A DNA stretch of 64,000 nucleotides. Source: G963678255 sp963678255. Lineage in GTDB: Bacteria; Cloacimonadota; Cloacimonadia; Cloacimonadales; WRIO01. Location of the stretch: contig CAXXTW010000001.1 of assembly GCA_963678255.2 (NCBI GenBank), positions 62,001 to 126,000 of the forward strand, written 5' to 3'. The notes below the pieces were generated by a model. It had not been told where the DNA came from. It saw only the letters and a list, made by a program, of their open reading frames with translations, and did no database searches. Positions 17,179 through 27,000 of this stretch are shown one piece after another; position 1 is the stretch's first letter, and the number at the start of each line of letters is the position of its first letter. Made by a program: the position numbers and the translations under genes.

Positions 17179-18462
17179 ATGGAAAATCAAATGACCAATA
17201 ATATGGACAAAATCGTAAAACGTAAGTATTGGACAAAACAAAGAATTGTTTTTTTCTGTACTACTTTTTGTTTTTTTTGCCTGTTAATTTATATCCTTCT
17301 TTTTTCTAAGATAGGTCTTAAACTTGTGGATTTAAATCATTTACAAATTGGTGAAGCTAAAGTTATGGAGTTTAAAGATTATACCATACTAACAGGAAAG
17401 GTTGTTCCAGAAAAAATAATCTATTTGGATGCCATGGAAGGTGGAAGAATTGAAGAAATCTATAAAGAAGAGGGCTCTGTAGTTAAAAAAGGTGAACGTA
17501 TCTTACGACTAAGTAATTCAAACCTTCAGATGAATTTAATGAACCGTGAGGCTGAATTAGCTGATCAAATGAATAATCTCAGAAATACAAGATTACAAAT
17601 GGAACAAACGAAGCTTTCCTTAAAAGGTCAACTCATTGAAAATGAATATCAAATTAAACAAGCTAAAAGAGATTACCAAAACAACATGGAATTATTTGAC
17701 CGTAAAATGATTTCCAAACAAGAATTCTTAAAAGGAAGTGAGCAATACGATTTTTTAAAAGAACGTCACACACTTTTGATAGAATCCATGAAACAGGACT
17801 CTTTATTCAGAGTGGTACAGATCGACCAATTAAACGATTCAGTCCGAAGATTACAACAAAACCTGCAGTTAATCAGAGAAAAAATGGATGGCTTAACCAT
17901 TACTGCCCCTTTAAATGGTCAACTAACTGCTTTAAAAGCTGAAATTGGTGAAGCTAAAGGAGCCGGAGAAAGATTAGGAACCTTAAATGTAATAGATAGT
18001 TATAAAATTGAAGCTATTGTTAATGAGTACTACCTGAATAAGGTGAGAATAGGCGTTCAGGCTGTCGCAGAATTAGAGAATACCAGCTACAAAATTACCT
18101 TAACAAAAGTAAATCCTGAAGTTAGTAATGGTACATTTAAAGTAGAATTTTTACTAAATGATAAGATAAAAGATCTTTATATTGGGCAATCCTTTGTTAT
18201 TAGACTTGAACTTGGGAAAACCGATAAATGTTTAGTAATCCCCAAAGGCTCTTTCTTACAACAAACAGGTGGTCAATGGATATTTGTTATTGATAAAGAT
18301 ATGAAAAAAGCAAGAAAAAGAATGATAAAAACAGGAAGACAAAACCCTGATTATTATGAAATACTTTCTGGATTAAATTCAGATGAAAAAGTAATCCTTA
18401 GCGGGTACGAAAACTTTGATAAAGCTGAATTATTAAAAATTAAAAAGGAAGGCAAAAAATGA
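17179..18462 (+). CDS. HlyD/MacA-type periplasmic adaptor of an ABC efflux system
   Basis: This 427-aa membrane-fusion protein has a signal-anchor helix (about residues 26-48), a biotinyl-lipoyl-like half (MEGGRIEEIYKEEGSVVKKGERIL, near 93-115, given here as position of the motif), a long coiled-coil hairpin (about 125-235), the returning lipoyl half (TITAPLNGQLTAL) and a beta-barrel region. Such adaptors bridge a MacB-like transporter to an outer-membrane channel. It is the first gene of the operon, with GGGGAATT before the ATG. Its TGA overlaps the ATG of the ATPase gene by 4 bases. No TolC-like channel gene lies in the window. Substrate unknown. Confidence 0.9.
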   Translation: MENQMTNNMDKIVKRKYWTKQRIVFFCTTFCFFCLLIYILLFSKIGLKLVDLNHLQIGEAKVMEFKDYTILTGKVVPEKIIYLDAMEGGRIEEIYKEEGSVVKKGERILRLSNSNLQMNLMNREAELADQMNNLRNTRLQMEQTKLSLKGQLIENEYQIKQAKRDYQNNMELFDRKMISKQEFLKGSEQYDFLKERHTLLIESMKQDSLFRVVQIDQLNDSVRRLQQNLQLIREKMDGLTITAPLNGQLTALKAEIGEAKGAGERLGTLNVIDSYKIEAIVNEYYLNKVRIGVQAVAELENTSYKITLTKVNPEVSNGTFKVEFLLNDKIKDLYIGQSFVIRLELGKTDKCLVIPKGSFLQQTGGQWIFVIDKDMKKARKRMIKTGRQNPDYYEILSGLNSDEKVILSGYENFDKAELLKIKKEGKK

Positions 18463-19142
18463 TTAGAACAATTGATTTAATGAAAGTGTATCAAACAGAT
18501 ACTATTGAAACTACTGCCTTGAACCACATAAATATTGAGATCAAAGATGGTGAGTTTGTTTCTATCATAGGTCCTTCGGGATGTGGAAAAACAACCCTGT
18601 TAAACATTATCGGATTATTAGATCAACCTTCTGATGGAAAACTCTTTTTCGATAACATCGATATTACTAATTACAATGAATACAAACGAACCGAACTTCG
18701 TATGTCTAAAATTGGTTTCATCTTTCAGAGTTTTAATCTAATTGATGAGCTGACTGTATATGAAAATGTTGAGCTTCCTTATCTATACATGAAAATTCCT
18801 GGAAAAATCAGAGAAAAGAATGTAAATGAAATCCTGGAAAGGCTTCAAATCGCCCACAGAAGAAAGCATTATCCTCAACAACTATCAGGAGGACAGCAAC
18901 AACGCGTTGCCGTTGCCAGAGCCGTTGTTATTAACCCACGAATGATATTGGCTGATGAGCCGACCGGCAATTTAGACTCAAAAAACGGTGATGAAGTGAT
19001 GGATATATTAACTGATCTTAATAAAGAAGGTACAACCATCGTCATGGTTACTCACTCTCCTGCACATTCACGCTATGCAAATAGAGAAATTCATCTTTTA
19101 GACGGAAAAGTGATCAACGGATCGATTTCTCAAGAACTATAA
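18459..19142 (+). CDS. ABC transporter ATPase, MacB/LolD type (first copy)
   Basis: This 227-aa nucleotide-binding subunit has Walker A GPSGCGKTT (about 38-46), the signature LSGGQQQR (about 140), Walker B MILADEPTGNLDS (about 160) and the switch His in VTHS. Length and motifs are normal for LolD/MacB-like ATPases that drive mechanotransmission rather than classical transport. It overlaps the adaptor gene by 4 bases (ATGA) and lies 10 bases before the permease gene, with AAAGGAG between them. It is the expected partner of the permease at 19153. Confidence 0.93.
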   Translation: MIRTIDLMKVYQTDTIETTALNHINIEIKDGEFVSIIGPSGCGKTTLLNIIGLLDQPSDGKLFFDNIDITNYNEYKRTELRMSKIGFIFQSFNLIDELTVYENVELPYLYMKIPGKIREKNVNEILERLQIAHRRKHYPQQLSGGQQQRVAVARAVVINPRMILADEPTGNLDSKNGDEVMDILTDLNKEGTTIVMVTHSPAHSRYANREIHLLDGKVINGSISQEL

Positions 19143-19152
19143 AGGAGATCCC

Positions 19153-21582
19153 ATGCTTAAGAATTATATAAAAATCGCCTTAAAAAATATTATGAATTCA
19201 AAACTCTATAGTTTTTTGAATATTATTGGACTTGCTATTGGATTAGCTGGTGTGATCTTAATAGCCTTATATACATACAATGAACTCTCTTATGAGCATT
19301 ATCATGATAATTATAAAAGGATATACAGGATTAGTTCAGACTTTGTGATTGAAGGGAAAGAAGACCATTTTGCGCAATCTTCCTTAATAATCGGACCCTT
19401 GTTTAAACAAGAGTATTCAGAGGTAGAAGATTATGGAAGACTAATCCAACTTGGAAAATCTCTCTTTATTAGAAATAATAAAAGCACTTTTATTCAAAAT
19501 ACCTTTTATGCTGACCCTAGTATTCTTCAGATATTTAAACATGAGTTCATCTATGGTGACCCAAAAACAGCTTTAACTGGAATCAATAAGATTGTACTTT
19601 CTGAAGAGTATGCTCAAAAGTTCTTTGGAGATGAAAACCCATTAAATCAGGTAATAACGTCAGGCAATGGAGTTCCCTATCAAGTCACAGGTGTATTTAA
19701 AAATTATCCTGATAATATTCATATAAAATATGATGCCTTAGCAAGCATTAAAAATCAGATAAACAGAATGGGACCAGGAGCAGAATCAACACAAAATCTT
19801 AATGGGCTATGGAATGTGTCCTGTTTTACTTATATCTTATTAAAAGAGAATTCAAACTTTGAAACTTTTCATAAAAAAACAGATGGTTTTTATAATAAAT
19901 ACATGGCAGAGTTAGGAAAACAAATCAATGCAAAATATCAACCTAATATTCAACAATTAGTCAATACTCATTTTGAAAAATTAGAATGGGACGTTCCACA
20001 AGGTAAAAAAGAATACATCATGATTTTTATTATTGTTGGGATATTCTTAATAACAATCGCCTCTATTAATTACATGAATTTAGCGACGGCTCGTTCAGCA
20101 AAAAGAGCAAAAGAAGTTGGTTTAAGAAAAGTTGTTGGTGCCCAAAAAAGCCAGTTAATCTCTCAATTTTTGATTGAATCCATAATCCTTGCCCTCATTG
20201 CTTTATTCCTAGCGTTTATAATGGTAGAGCTGATATTACCTGTATTTAATCAATTAGCAGAAAAAAAACTCAGCTTTGACAGTCATACACCTTGGTGGAT
20301 CTTTAGTGGAATCTTCATTATAACAATTTTAATTGGATTAGGTTCAGGAAGCTATCCAGCGTTTTTCCTTTCTTCCTATCAACCAGCAATTGTAATAAAA
20401 GGAGAAGCTACCAAAGGAAAAAAAGGGAAACTAATCAGACAAATACTGGTTGTATTTCAATTTTCATTATCAATTATCATGATCATAGGCACCCTGATTG
20501 TTATCAGGCAGTTAAACTTTTTAAAGACACATGATCTGGGCTATAAAAAAGAAAATCTAATCTTTTTTCAAGCATTAGTTGATAGTGCCTATGTCAACAA
20601 CTATAACTCTTTTAGAAGTGATTTACTTAAAGATTCAGATATATTGGGAATGGCTACTTCTACAAATGAACCTATAGCTGAACAAGGCAAACTTGTCTTT
20701 CCTTTTTATGATAAAGGTAAAACTATAAACAAACCAATTAGTTTCCTCTATGTCGATGCTTCTTATATCCCTTTGATGGGAATAAAATTCAGCAAGGGAG
20801 AGAATTTTCAAACACTGGATGGCACTACTGTTTCAGGGAATTTTACTAATAATACTTTCCCCGGATATATTATAAACGAATCTGCCGCTCGATTGATGGG
20901 TTGGGAAAAGAATCCCATCGGTCAGTTAATTGGAGACCCGTCATATCAGTCTAAAGTGCCAGTTATTGGGATGGTAAAAGATTTTAATTATAATACCCTA
21001 CACAATCCAGTTGAACCTTTAATTATTCTTCCAAGTCAAAATCCATTAAATTATATCTATATTCGCATAAAAGCTGGAGATCCAAGCTTTACTGTTGCCA
21101 AGATTGAAAAAACATGGTTGAAATATTTCACAAGATTTCCTTTTGAATATAAATTTTTAGAAGACAATATTGAAGAAAAATATTTGTCTGAAAGCCGATT
21201 AGTCAAAGTATTCGGATATTTCGCCATCATGTGCATATTCATTGCCTGTTTAGGTTTGTTAGGTTTAGCGACTTTTGCAGCACAACAGAGAACAAAAGAG
21301 ATAGGAATCCGTAAAGTTATGGGTGGCAGTATTAAGAGTATCATTTTATTGTTAACAAAAGATTTTAGCAAATTAGTATTAATCTCAAATTTGATAGCAT
21401 GGCCTGTTTCATATTATCTGATGAGCAGTTGGCTTAATAATTTCCCTTATCATATATCCGTGCCAATTCTTTCTTTTCTATATGCCACTGTCATTGCCTT
21501 CTTTATTGCTTGGTTAACTGTAGGGTTGGTCGCCTATCGCACCGCTACTGCAAATCCTGTCGATGCTTTGCGTTATGAATAA
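19153..21582 (+). CDS. Large MacB/FtsX-type ABC permease
   Basis: This 809-aa permease has duplicated halves. Each has a MacB_PCD-like periplasmic domain and an FtsX-type membrane domain; helices lie near 20-42, 285-310, 335-360, 380-400, 427-450, 690-715, 735-760 and 775-800. The repeated cytoplasmic coupling motif appears twice, as AKEVGLRKVVGA and TKEIGIRKVMGG. The N-terminus (LKNYIKIALKNIMNSKLYSF) is typical of the long permeases common in Bacteroidota. With the adaptor and ATPases it should form a tripartite export or envelope-stress machine. Substrate cannot be read from sequence. Confidence 0.92.
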   Translation: MLKNYIKIALKNIMNSKLYSFLNIIGLAIGLAGVILIALYTYNELSYEHYHDNYKRIYRISSDFVIEGKEDHFAQSSLIIGPLFKQEYSEVEDYGRLIQLGKSLFIRNNKSTFIQNTFYADPSILQIFKHEFIYGDPKTALTGINKIVLSEEYAQKFFGDENPLNQVITSGNGVPYQVTGVFKNYPDNIHIKYDALASIKNQINRMGPGAESTQNLNGLWNVSCFTYILLKENSNFETFHKKTDGFYNKYMAELGKQINAKYQPNIQQLVNTHFEKLEWDVPQGKKEYIMIFIIVGIFLITIASINYMNLATARSAKRAKEVGLRKVVGAQKSQLISQFLIESIILALIALFLAFIMVELILPVFNQLAEKKLSFDSHTPWWIFSGIFIITILIGLGSGSYPAFFLSSYQPAIVIKGEATKGKKGKLIRQILVVFQFSLSIIMIIGTLIVIRQLNFLKTHDLGYKKENLIFFQALVDSAYVNNYNSFRSDLLKDSDILGMATSTNEPIAEQGKLVFPFYDKGKTINKPISFLYVDASYIPLMGIKFSKGENFQTLDGTTVSGNFTNNTFPGYIINESAARLMGWEKNPIGQLIGDPSYQSKVPVIGMVKDFNYNTLHNPVEPLIILPSQNPLNYIYIRIKAGDPSFTVAKIEKTWLKYFTRFPFEYKFLEDNIEEKYLSESRLVKVFGYFAIMCIFIACLGLLGLATFAAQQRTKEIGIRKVMGGSIKSIILLLTKDFSKLVLISNLIAWPVSYYLMSSWLNNFPYHISVPILSFLYATVIAFFIAWLTVGLVAYRTATANPVDALRYE

Positions 21583-21645
21583 TCTTGACAAAAGAAAATG
21601 AAATATTATTCTTATTACCTGATAGATATATGAGGTGAGATTAAT

Positions 21646-22359
21646 ATGATTTATCTAAATGCCATCAACAAACTATATATGTCCTCAGAGATTGAGACTA
21701 TTGCCTTAAGAAAGATATCCTTAAGAATCGATAAAGGAGAATTTCTTTCCATTATGGGCCCTTCAGGCAGTGGTAAATCTACTCTCTTAAACATTATTGG
21801 AATGATTGATACAGCAACTGATGGTGAATATTTCTTTTTTAATAATGAAATTAATTGCCTTAACGAACGCATGAGATCTCAATTTAGAAAAAATAATGTC
21901 AGTTTCATTTTTCAGAAATTCAATCTGATTGATGAACTGACTGTTTATAAAAATATTGAGCTCCCCTTATTATACTTTGACGAAAAAACTTCTTCAAAAA
22001 GAACCAGAATTCTTTCAGTTATGGATCAATTAGGGATTCTTCCCTTAAAAGATAAATACCCTAATTACTTATCTGGAGGTCAACAGCAGAGGATAGCTGT
22101 AGCTAGAGCTATTGTAACCAATCCTCAAATCTTGCTTGCAGATGAACCAACAGGTAATCTGGACTCTCAAAATGGGATGGATGTCATGAATCTGCTTAAA
22201 ATGATTAATCAGGAAGGCACAACCATTATCATGACAACTCATTCCCCACACCATGCACAAATGAGTAAAAGAATCATCAATCTATATGATGGAGAATTAG
22301 TTACTGATAGCTTTTTTGAACAGGTCTATCATACAAAAAACACCAAAGCTTTCTTTTAA
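21646..22359 (+). CDS. ABC transporter ATPase, MacB/LolD type (second copy)
   Basis: This 237-aa ATPase has Walker A GPSGSGKST (about 38-46), signature LSGGQQQR, Walker B ILLADEPTGNLDS and the switch His in TTHS. It is clearly paralogous to the ATPase at 18459 but diverged, with an extra C-terminal tail. There is only one permease gene in the operon, so the two ATPases either form a heterodimer or one serves another permease. It lies 63 bases after the permease, with a weak AGGTGAG ribosome-binding site. Confidence 0.92.
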   Translation: MIYLNAINKLYMSSEIETIALRKISLRIDKGEFLSIMGPSGSGKSTLLNIIGMIDTATDGEYFFFNNEINCLNERMRSQFRKNNVSFIFQKFNLIDELTVYKNIELPLLYFDEKTSSKRTRILSVMDQLGILPLKDKYPNYLSGGQQQRIAVARAIVTNPQILLADEPTGNLDSQNGMDVMNLLKMINQEGTTIIMTTHSPHHAQMSKRIINLYDGELVTDSFFEQVYHTKNTKAFF

Positions 22360-22391
22360 AAGTTTAACATACTTTTAAGTAAGGAGATTTT

Positions 22392-23123
22392 ATGAAAAAT
22401 CTATTGTTCTTTTTAGTCCTAGTATTATTATTACTAAGCGCTTGCGCACCAAATCATTACTATGTATTTGAACCAGTGAAAACTGATCGATGGGATAATG
22501 GAAAAGCTATGACTCAATCAAGCTCTAAAACGTTAGAAGGTTCTCTCTCATATTCTACAATTTCTTATAATCAAATAAATTTTGAGTTAGAATTATTAAA
22601 TACTGGAGATAAACCAATAGTTATAAGTTCAGATAATTTTTACTACCTGATTAATACGGATTCTCTTTTCCAGATAAAAGCCCTTAATATCAATGAGAGA
22701 GCCATTAATCCAGATGATATGATCTTAAAATTGGAACGAGAAAGATATTCAGAAGCAAATAAACATTGCATTCTCTCTTCATGTAATTTACTTTTATCCT
22801 TAGGCGATCTAGCATCTTCTCATAAAAATGAAACCTATGAAGAAAGAAAATCTCGTGAAAAAGAAGAAAAAGAAAGACAAGAACAACTGGATAATGATCA
22901 AAAAAACTATGAAGAATCTATGAATAATTACAAGTCTGAAATCAAAGAATGGGAAAACTCGTTAAGAAAAACAACCTTAGATCCTGGTAAATCAGTAAAG
23001 GGAACTATTCATTTTAAGTGTAATCATGATTTGTTTGGTGATTTTTCAGCTGTTGTTGTTAAAACCGAAGATGAGTCTTTAATTTTTAAATTTCAAAAAG
23101 TAAAAAAATCATATAAGAGGTAA
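22392..23123 (+). CDS. Predicted lipoprotein of the efflux operon
   Basis: This 243-aa protein has a lipoprotein signal peptide with the lipobox LLSAC (Cys near 18) followed by Ala-Pro, so it should be lipid-anchored on the periplasmic side or outer membrane. Residues 40-110 look like a beta-rich domain (F-E-L-E-L-L-N-T-G-D-K-P, reminiscent of immunoglobulin-like folds). A highly charged coiled coil occupies about 150-200, then another beta-rich stretch. I recognise no family. It follows the second ATPase by 32 bases and has a 2-base gap before the SIMPL gene, so all are probably one transcript. Confidence 0.8.
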   Translation: MKNLLFFLVLVLLLLSACAPNHYYVFEPVKTDRWDNGKAMTQSSSKTLEGSLSYSTISYNQINFELELLNTGDKPIVISSDNFYYLINTDSLFQIKALNINERAINPDDMILKLERERYSEANKHCILSSCNLLLSLGDLASSHKNETYEERKSREKEEKERQEQLDNDQKNYEESMNNYKSEIKEWENSLRKTTLDPGKSVKGTIHFKCNHDLFGDFSAVVVKTEDESLIFKFQKVKKSYKR

Positions 23124-23125
23124 TC

Positions 23126-23839
23126 ATGAACAGAAACTTCACTTCCATATTGAGTCTGGGACTCATCATCTCTTCCATCATTTTGGGTTCTTTTTTTTAT
23201 AAAGCTCAAAAGTCTGTCAGAACAGTTAGAGTGGTAGGTTCAGCCAATCAGTTGACCAGATCTGATATCTTAAAATGGCAAATTACTCTGGGAGCTTTTG
23301 CTCAGCAAAACAATCTAAATCAAGCATATCGCTCACTTAATCAAAACATTATTGATTTGAGAAACTTTTTTGGAAACCATAACTTAAATACAAAAGATCT
23401 ATCCATCAACCCTGCTTATAGTTACCCAATCTATGATACAAGCGGAAGCCCAAAAGGTTATAATATCGATCAGATGATTACCTTTACCTGTAAAGATTCC
23501 AGTCAATTTTCTGCTATTGAAGAGCTTGGATTTAATCCCTCTGAATTGTATGATAAAAACCTACAAATCAGAAACAGCCAGATTCAATATTATTTAGCCT
23601 CTCTCCCTGAATTGAAAAAACTAATCATCGCTGAAGCTACAAAAGATGCCAGATCAAGAGCAGAACAGGTTGCCTCATCTAGTAAAGCAAAAATTGGAAA
23701 ATTATTAAATGCTCGAGTCGGTGTTTTTCAAATCACTGAACCTTATTCCACCGATGTACAATCATATGGCATATACAATACCTCCTCAAAAAATAAACAG
23801 ATCTCTGTAACCGTTACCTGTGAATTTGAACTTAAATAG
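23126..23839 (+). CDS. SIMPL-domain (DUF541) exported protein
   Basis: This 237-aa protein has an N-terminal membrane anchor (about 7-24) and a SIMPL/DUF541 domain (about 33-236). The V-V-G-S-A opening strand, the segment NTKDLSINPAYSYP and the C-terminal ARSRAEQVASSSKAKIGKL helix are typical. SIMPL proteins are periplasmic or outer-membrane-associated, of unclear biochemical role, and often linked to oxidative or envelope stress. It is the last gene of the operon, 2 bases after the lipoprotein gene. Confidence 0.85.
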   Translation: MNRNFTSILSLGLIISSIILGSFFYKAQKSVRTVRVVGSANQLTRSDILKWQITLGAFAQQNNLNQAYRSLNQNIIDLRNFFGNHNLNTKDLSINPAYSYPIYDTSGSPKGYNIDQMITFTCKDSSQFSAIEELGFNPSELYDKNLQIRNSQIQYYLASLPELKKLIIAEATKDARSRAEQVASSSKAKIGKLLNARVGVFQITEPYSTDVQSYGIYNTSSKNKQISVTVTCEFELK

Positions 23840-23847
23840 TATATTAT

Positions 23848-23861
23848 AGACGTAAGCGTCT
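23848..23861 (+). terminator. Small hairpin after the efflux operon
   Basis: AGACG-TAAG-CGTCT forms a 5-bp hairpin 9 bases after the last stop codon of the operon. There is no T tract (TTCATTAGG follows), so termination is uncertain. The downstream text (GGAGCGTAACCC...GGGCGTTGATATC) resembles an interspersed repeat. Confidence 0.35.
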
Positions 23862-24040
23862 TCATTAGGAGCGTAACCCTTTCTATAAATATTTCTTTAG
23901 GGCGTTGATATCTCCTCCAAGCTATCATAAATATTTTTACCAGATTAACTTCCACCAACCAATTTTCTTAATTGTTACAAGAAAAGTATATAAATTTATC
24001 TCTGTTTAATTCAAAATAATAATTTTATGTAGATTCATAC

Positions 24041-27000
24041 CTAATATAGTTTATATGATTCATACCTACTTATATGAGATAAATTTACTGAATCTGATAA
24101 TTTTTTAATTCTTTCTTCAACAGAAGAAGATTGCAATAAATACCTTTCTAATGCAGCTGAAAAATGATACATTTCTGAGTTAAAATCATCATTTATGAAG
24201 AACATATTTGAAATTAGATCTTTATAAGCTGAGCCTTCTGAATGTACTTCCTTTGCTGATTTATAAAAAGATAGTGATTTTTCTTTATGATATATTGGAG
24301 ATAAATAATTCCATCCATTAACTCCAATTTGTTTCTCAATAATTAATTCAATTTCTTTGTTTGATTTACTTAAAATTGAGTTTTCATCCTCTACATTTTT
24401 AATTATTTCCACCAGATAGTTGAGCATTAGACACCATTTCCCCATATTATAGTAAATATCAGCAAATAAACAATAAGAATTTTTATATGAGACTCCTAGA
24501 ATGTTAATAGTTTTTTCAACGAGAAAAAGATTTGTTATTGAATCTAAAATCAAAAACTTTATAATATCAAATAAATCTATTTTGATAATTTCTTTTTTAT
24601 CATATACGAAGTAAATTTCTGATAAATAATCAATAGTATCCTGATTTAATCTACACTCTCTTTCACATTTACATTCATTTTCACATTCTTTTTTTAAAAT
24701 AAATGATACAATATTATTTATGGACTCTTTGATTAATTGATTATTAGAATCATCAAATTCATCATTAAACTGTAATTTTAATAGTTTTTTTAATATTTTA
24801 TAGTTTATACTAGATTTCATATCTAGCTCAAAAATTCTATTATATGACAAAGTCATTGTGGCAATTGAGTTTATTTTTGAAAAAGCCGGTGAATATAAAT
24901 GAAAATTTTTGTTAAACAAAGATAACTTTATTTGTTCAAAAATAATTATTAGTTCTTTTATGTCTGCATTTAATGAAATTCTAGATATATCAAAAGAATC
25001 ATTTTTTATTAAGGGATTATCAACAAATGAACTCTTTGTTAACTGGATTTCTATTCTATGAATATTCGCATAAGCTCTATATAAAGCATGTATCGCAGGT
25101 TGTAGAATATATTTTTTTACTATGTTTATAAAGGTTTGGTCAATATTATTCTTAAAGATTTGTGTTCTGGAAAAGTAATAAAGAATTTTTCTTAATGATT
25201 CGTATTGTTCACGATAGGCATTAATAGAATAGTAAATATTAGCTGAAATTAAATTTAAAATCATACTATATATAACATAATCATATTTTTTTTTGTATTT
25301 GAAAGACAGGATGTTTAATGATTTTTCATGATGATAGAATAAATTTATAATATTCTGAAAGAAATTTGCTTCGGAATTTTCTGTTTCCTTTATAAATATT
25401 GATTCTGAAAGAATGTTCATAAATTCTATAGGTATCATATGATTAGAACTTCTTTCTTGATTGTTACAAGATAAGAGTGAATCAGCAAGCAAAGAAATAT
25501 TCAAAGCAAGTTCTAAAGAAATTTGTCTGTTTTCTGATATTGTTTTATTTTTAAAGGATGATGCAACATTAGTAATTAAATTTATATAAGTATTTAGACA
25601 TGAAGAATATACTGTATTGCAATCCCAAATAAAGATTTTATCCTTATTGATGTGTTTTAAGCATAAAAAAATATTTGTTTGAGAACACCTACATGATACA
25701 TTACAATTCTCGTCCAAACATATATTTAATTTAATATCTTGATGAATAAAATCAAATATTTTATTAAAATCTTTTTCATTTAATATTAATTTTTTGTTTT
25801 TATAGTAAAATAAATTCCCCAGTTTTCTTAAAAATTCTGTTATCAGATTAATATTCTCTTCATATCTGGCAAGCTGCAAGAATGTTTCAAACTCCATTTT
25901 AACTCTTATTAAATCTGTTATGACAATACCATTAGGAGAATTTTTTTCTATTACATATAATTTTGCCAATAAAGGCTGAAGTATTAATTTAAAATTTTCG
26001 AAAATTGCAAATTGACTATGTAACAATTCATCATTTGCTATGAGCTTTTCTGTTAGAATTTTTTCTATTTCTGTTTTCTTTAATTTGCTTTCACCATACT
26101 GAAGAAATTTATCAATTGAATTCATTGTCAAATTTTCATAAATTGACAAGGCAGTATCACATTCCCCCATTTTTTCATGTGTTAACCCATACTTTATTTT
26201 TATTCTTAAATACTTAATATAATTTTCTAAATTATTACTATCTTCTTTCATCGTTATTGACAGTGACTGAATTGCTTCATTATAATGAATTAAAGCATCT
26301 ATATATTCTTCATCATTATAATGCAAATCACCAATAATTGTATGATAATAGGCGATTGACTTCAAAAGATTGTGAGAGTTTTGGTAATCATGTATTTTTT
26401 TCTCTAAAGTGATTAGTTTTACATTATAATATTGTTTCATTGACAGTGATTCATCAAGAGTAAAATTAAAAGCAGCTGATTCACTTTCCATTACTTTGGA
26501 TAAAAATGAAATCTCTTCTACTATTCTTCTTGTAAAAACATAATCCTGTAATCCATTATTGATCTTTTTTAAATGCGTTTTGGATAAATGTCCAATAATT
26601 CTTTGAATTACTTCTCTGAGATTCGGAGTTTTATTAAAGGTGAGGATTTCTGGCATTATCTCCAAATCTTGATCAGAAAAACCTGTGTGATGAAACTTAA
26701 AAATATGATCTACTATAAATGATGTTGCTACAAGTAATTTATCACCATAATCCTTTATTGTTGCATTTACAAGTAATTGAACCGGATTATATAAGTAATT
26801 TATAAGTTCAAGATTATACTGAGTGTAATAATTAAAATGCAAGTAAAGAGAATTAACACAATATCCTGTTACTATTGCACTTTCTAATTCTGACCTACTT
26901 CTAATAAATCTTATTTTTTTTTCAAATAAGTTAGTAATTTTTTTAGGTGCACCATTACTTCTGTATGCAAGAAATACAATAAAATGTTGTAAATTTACTA

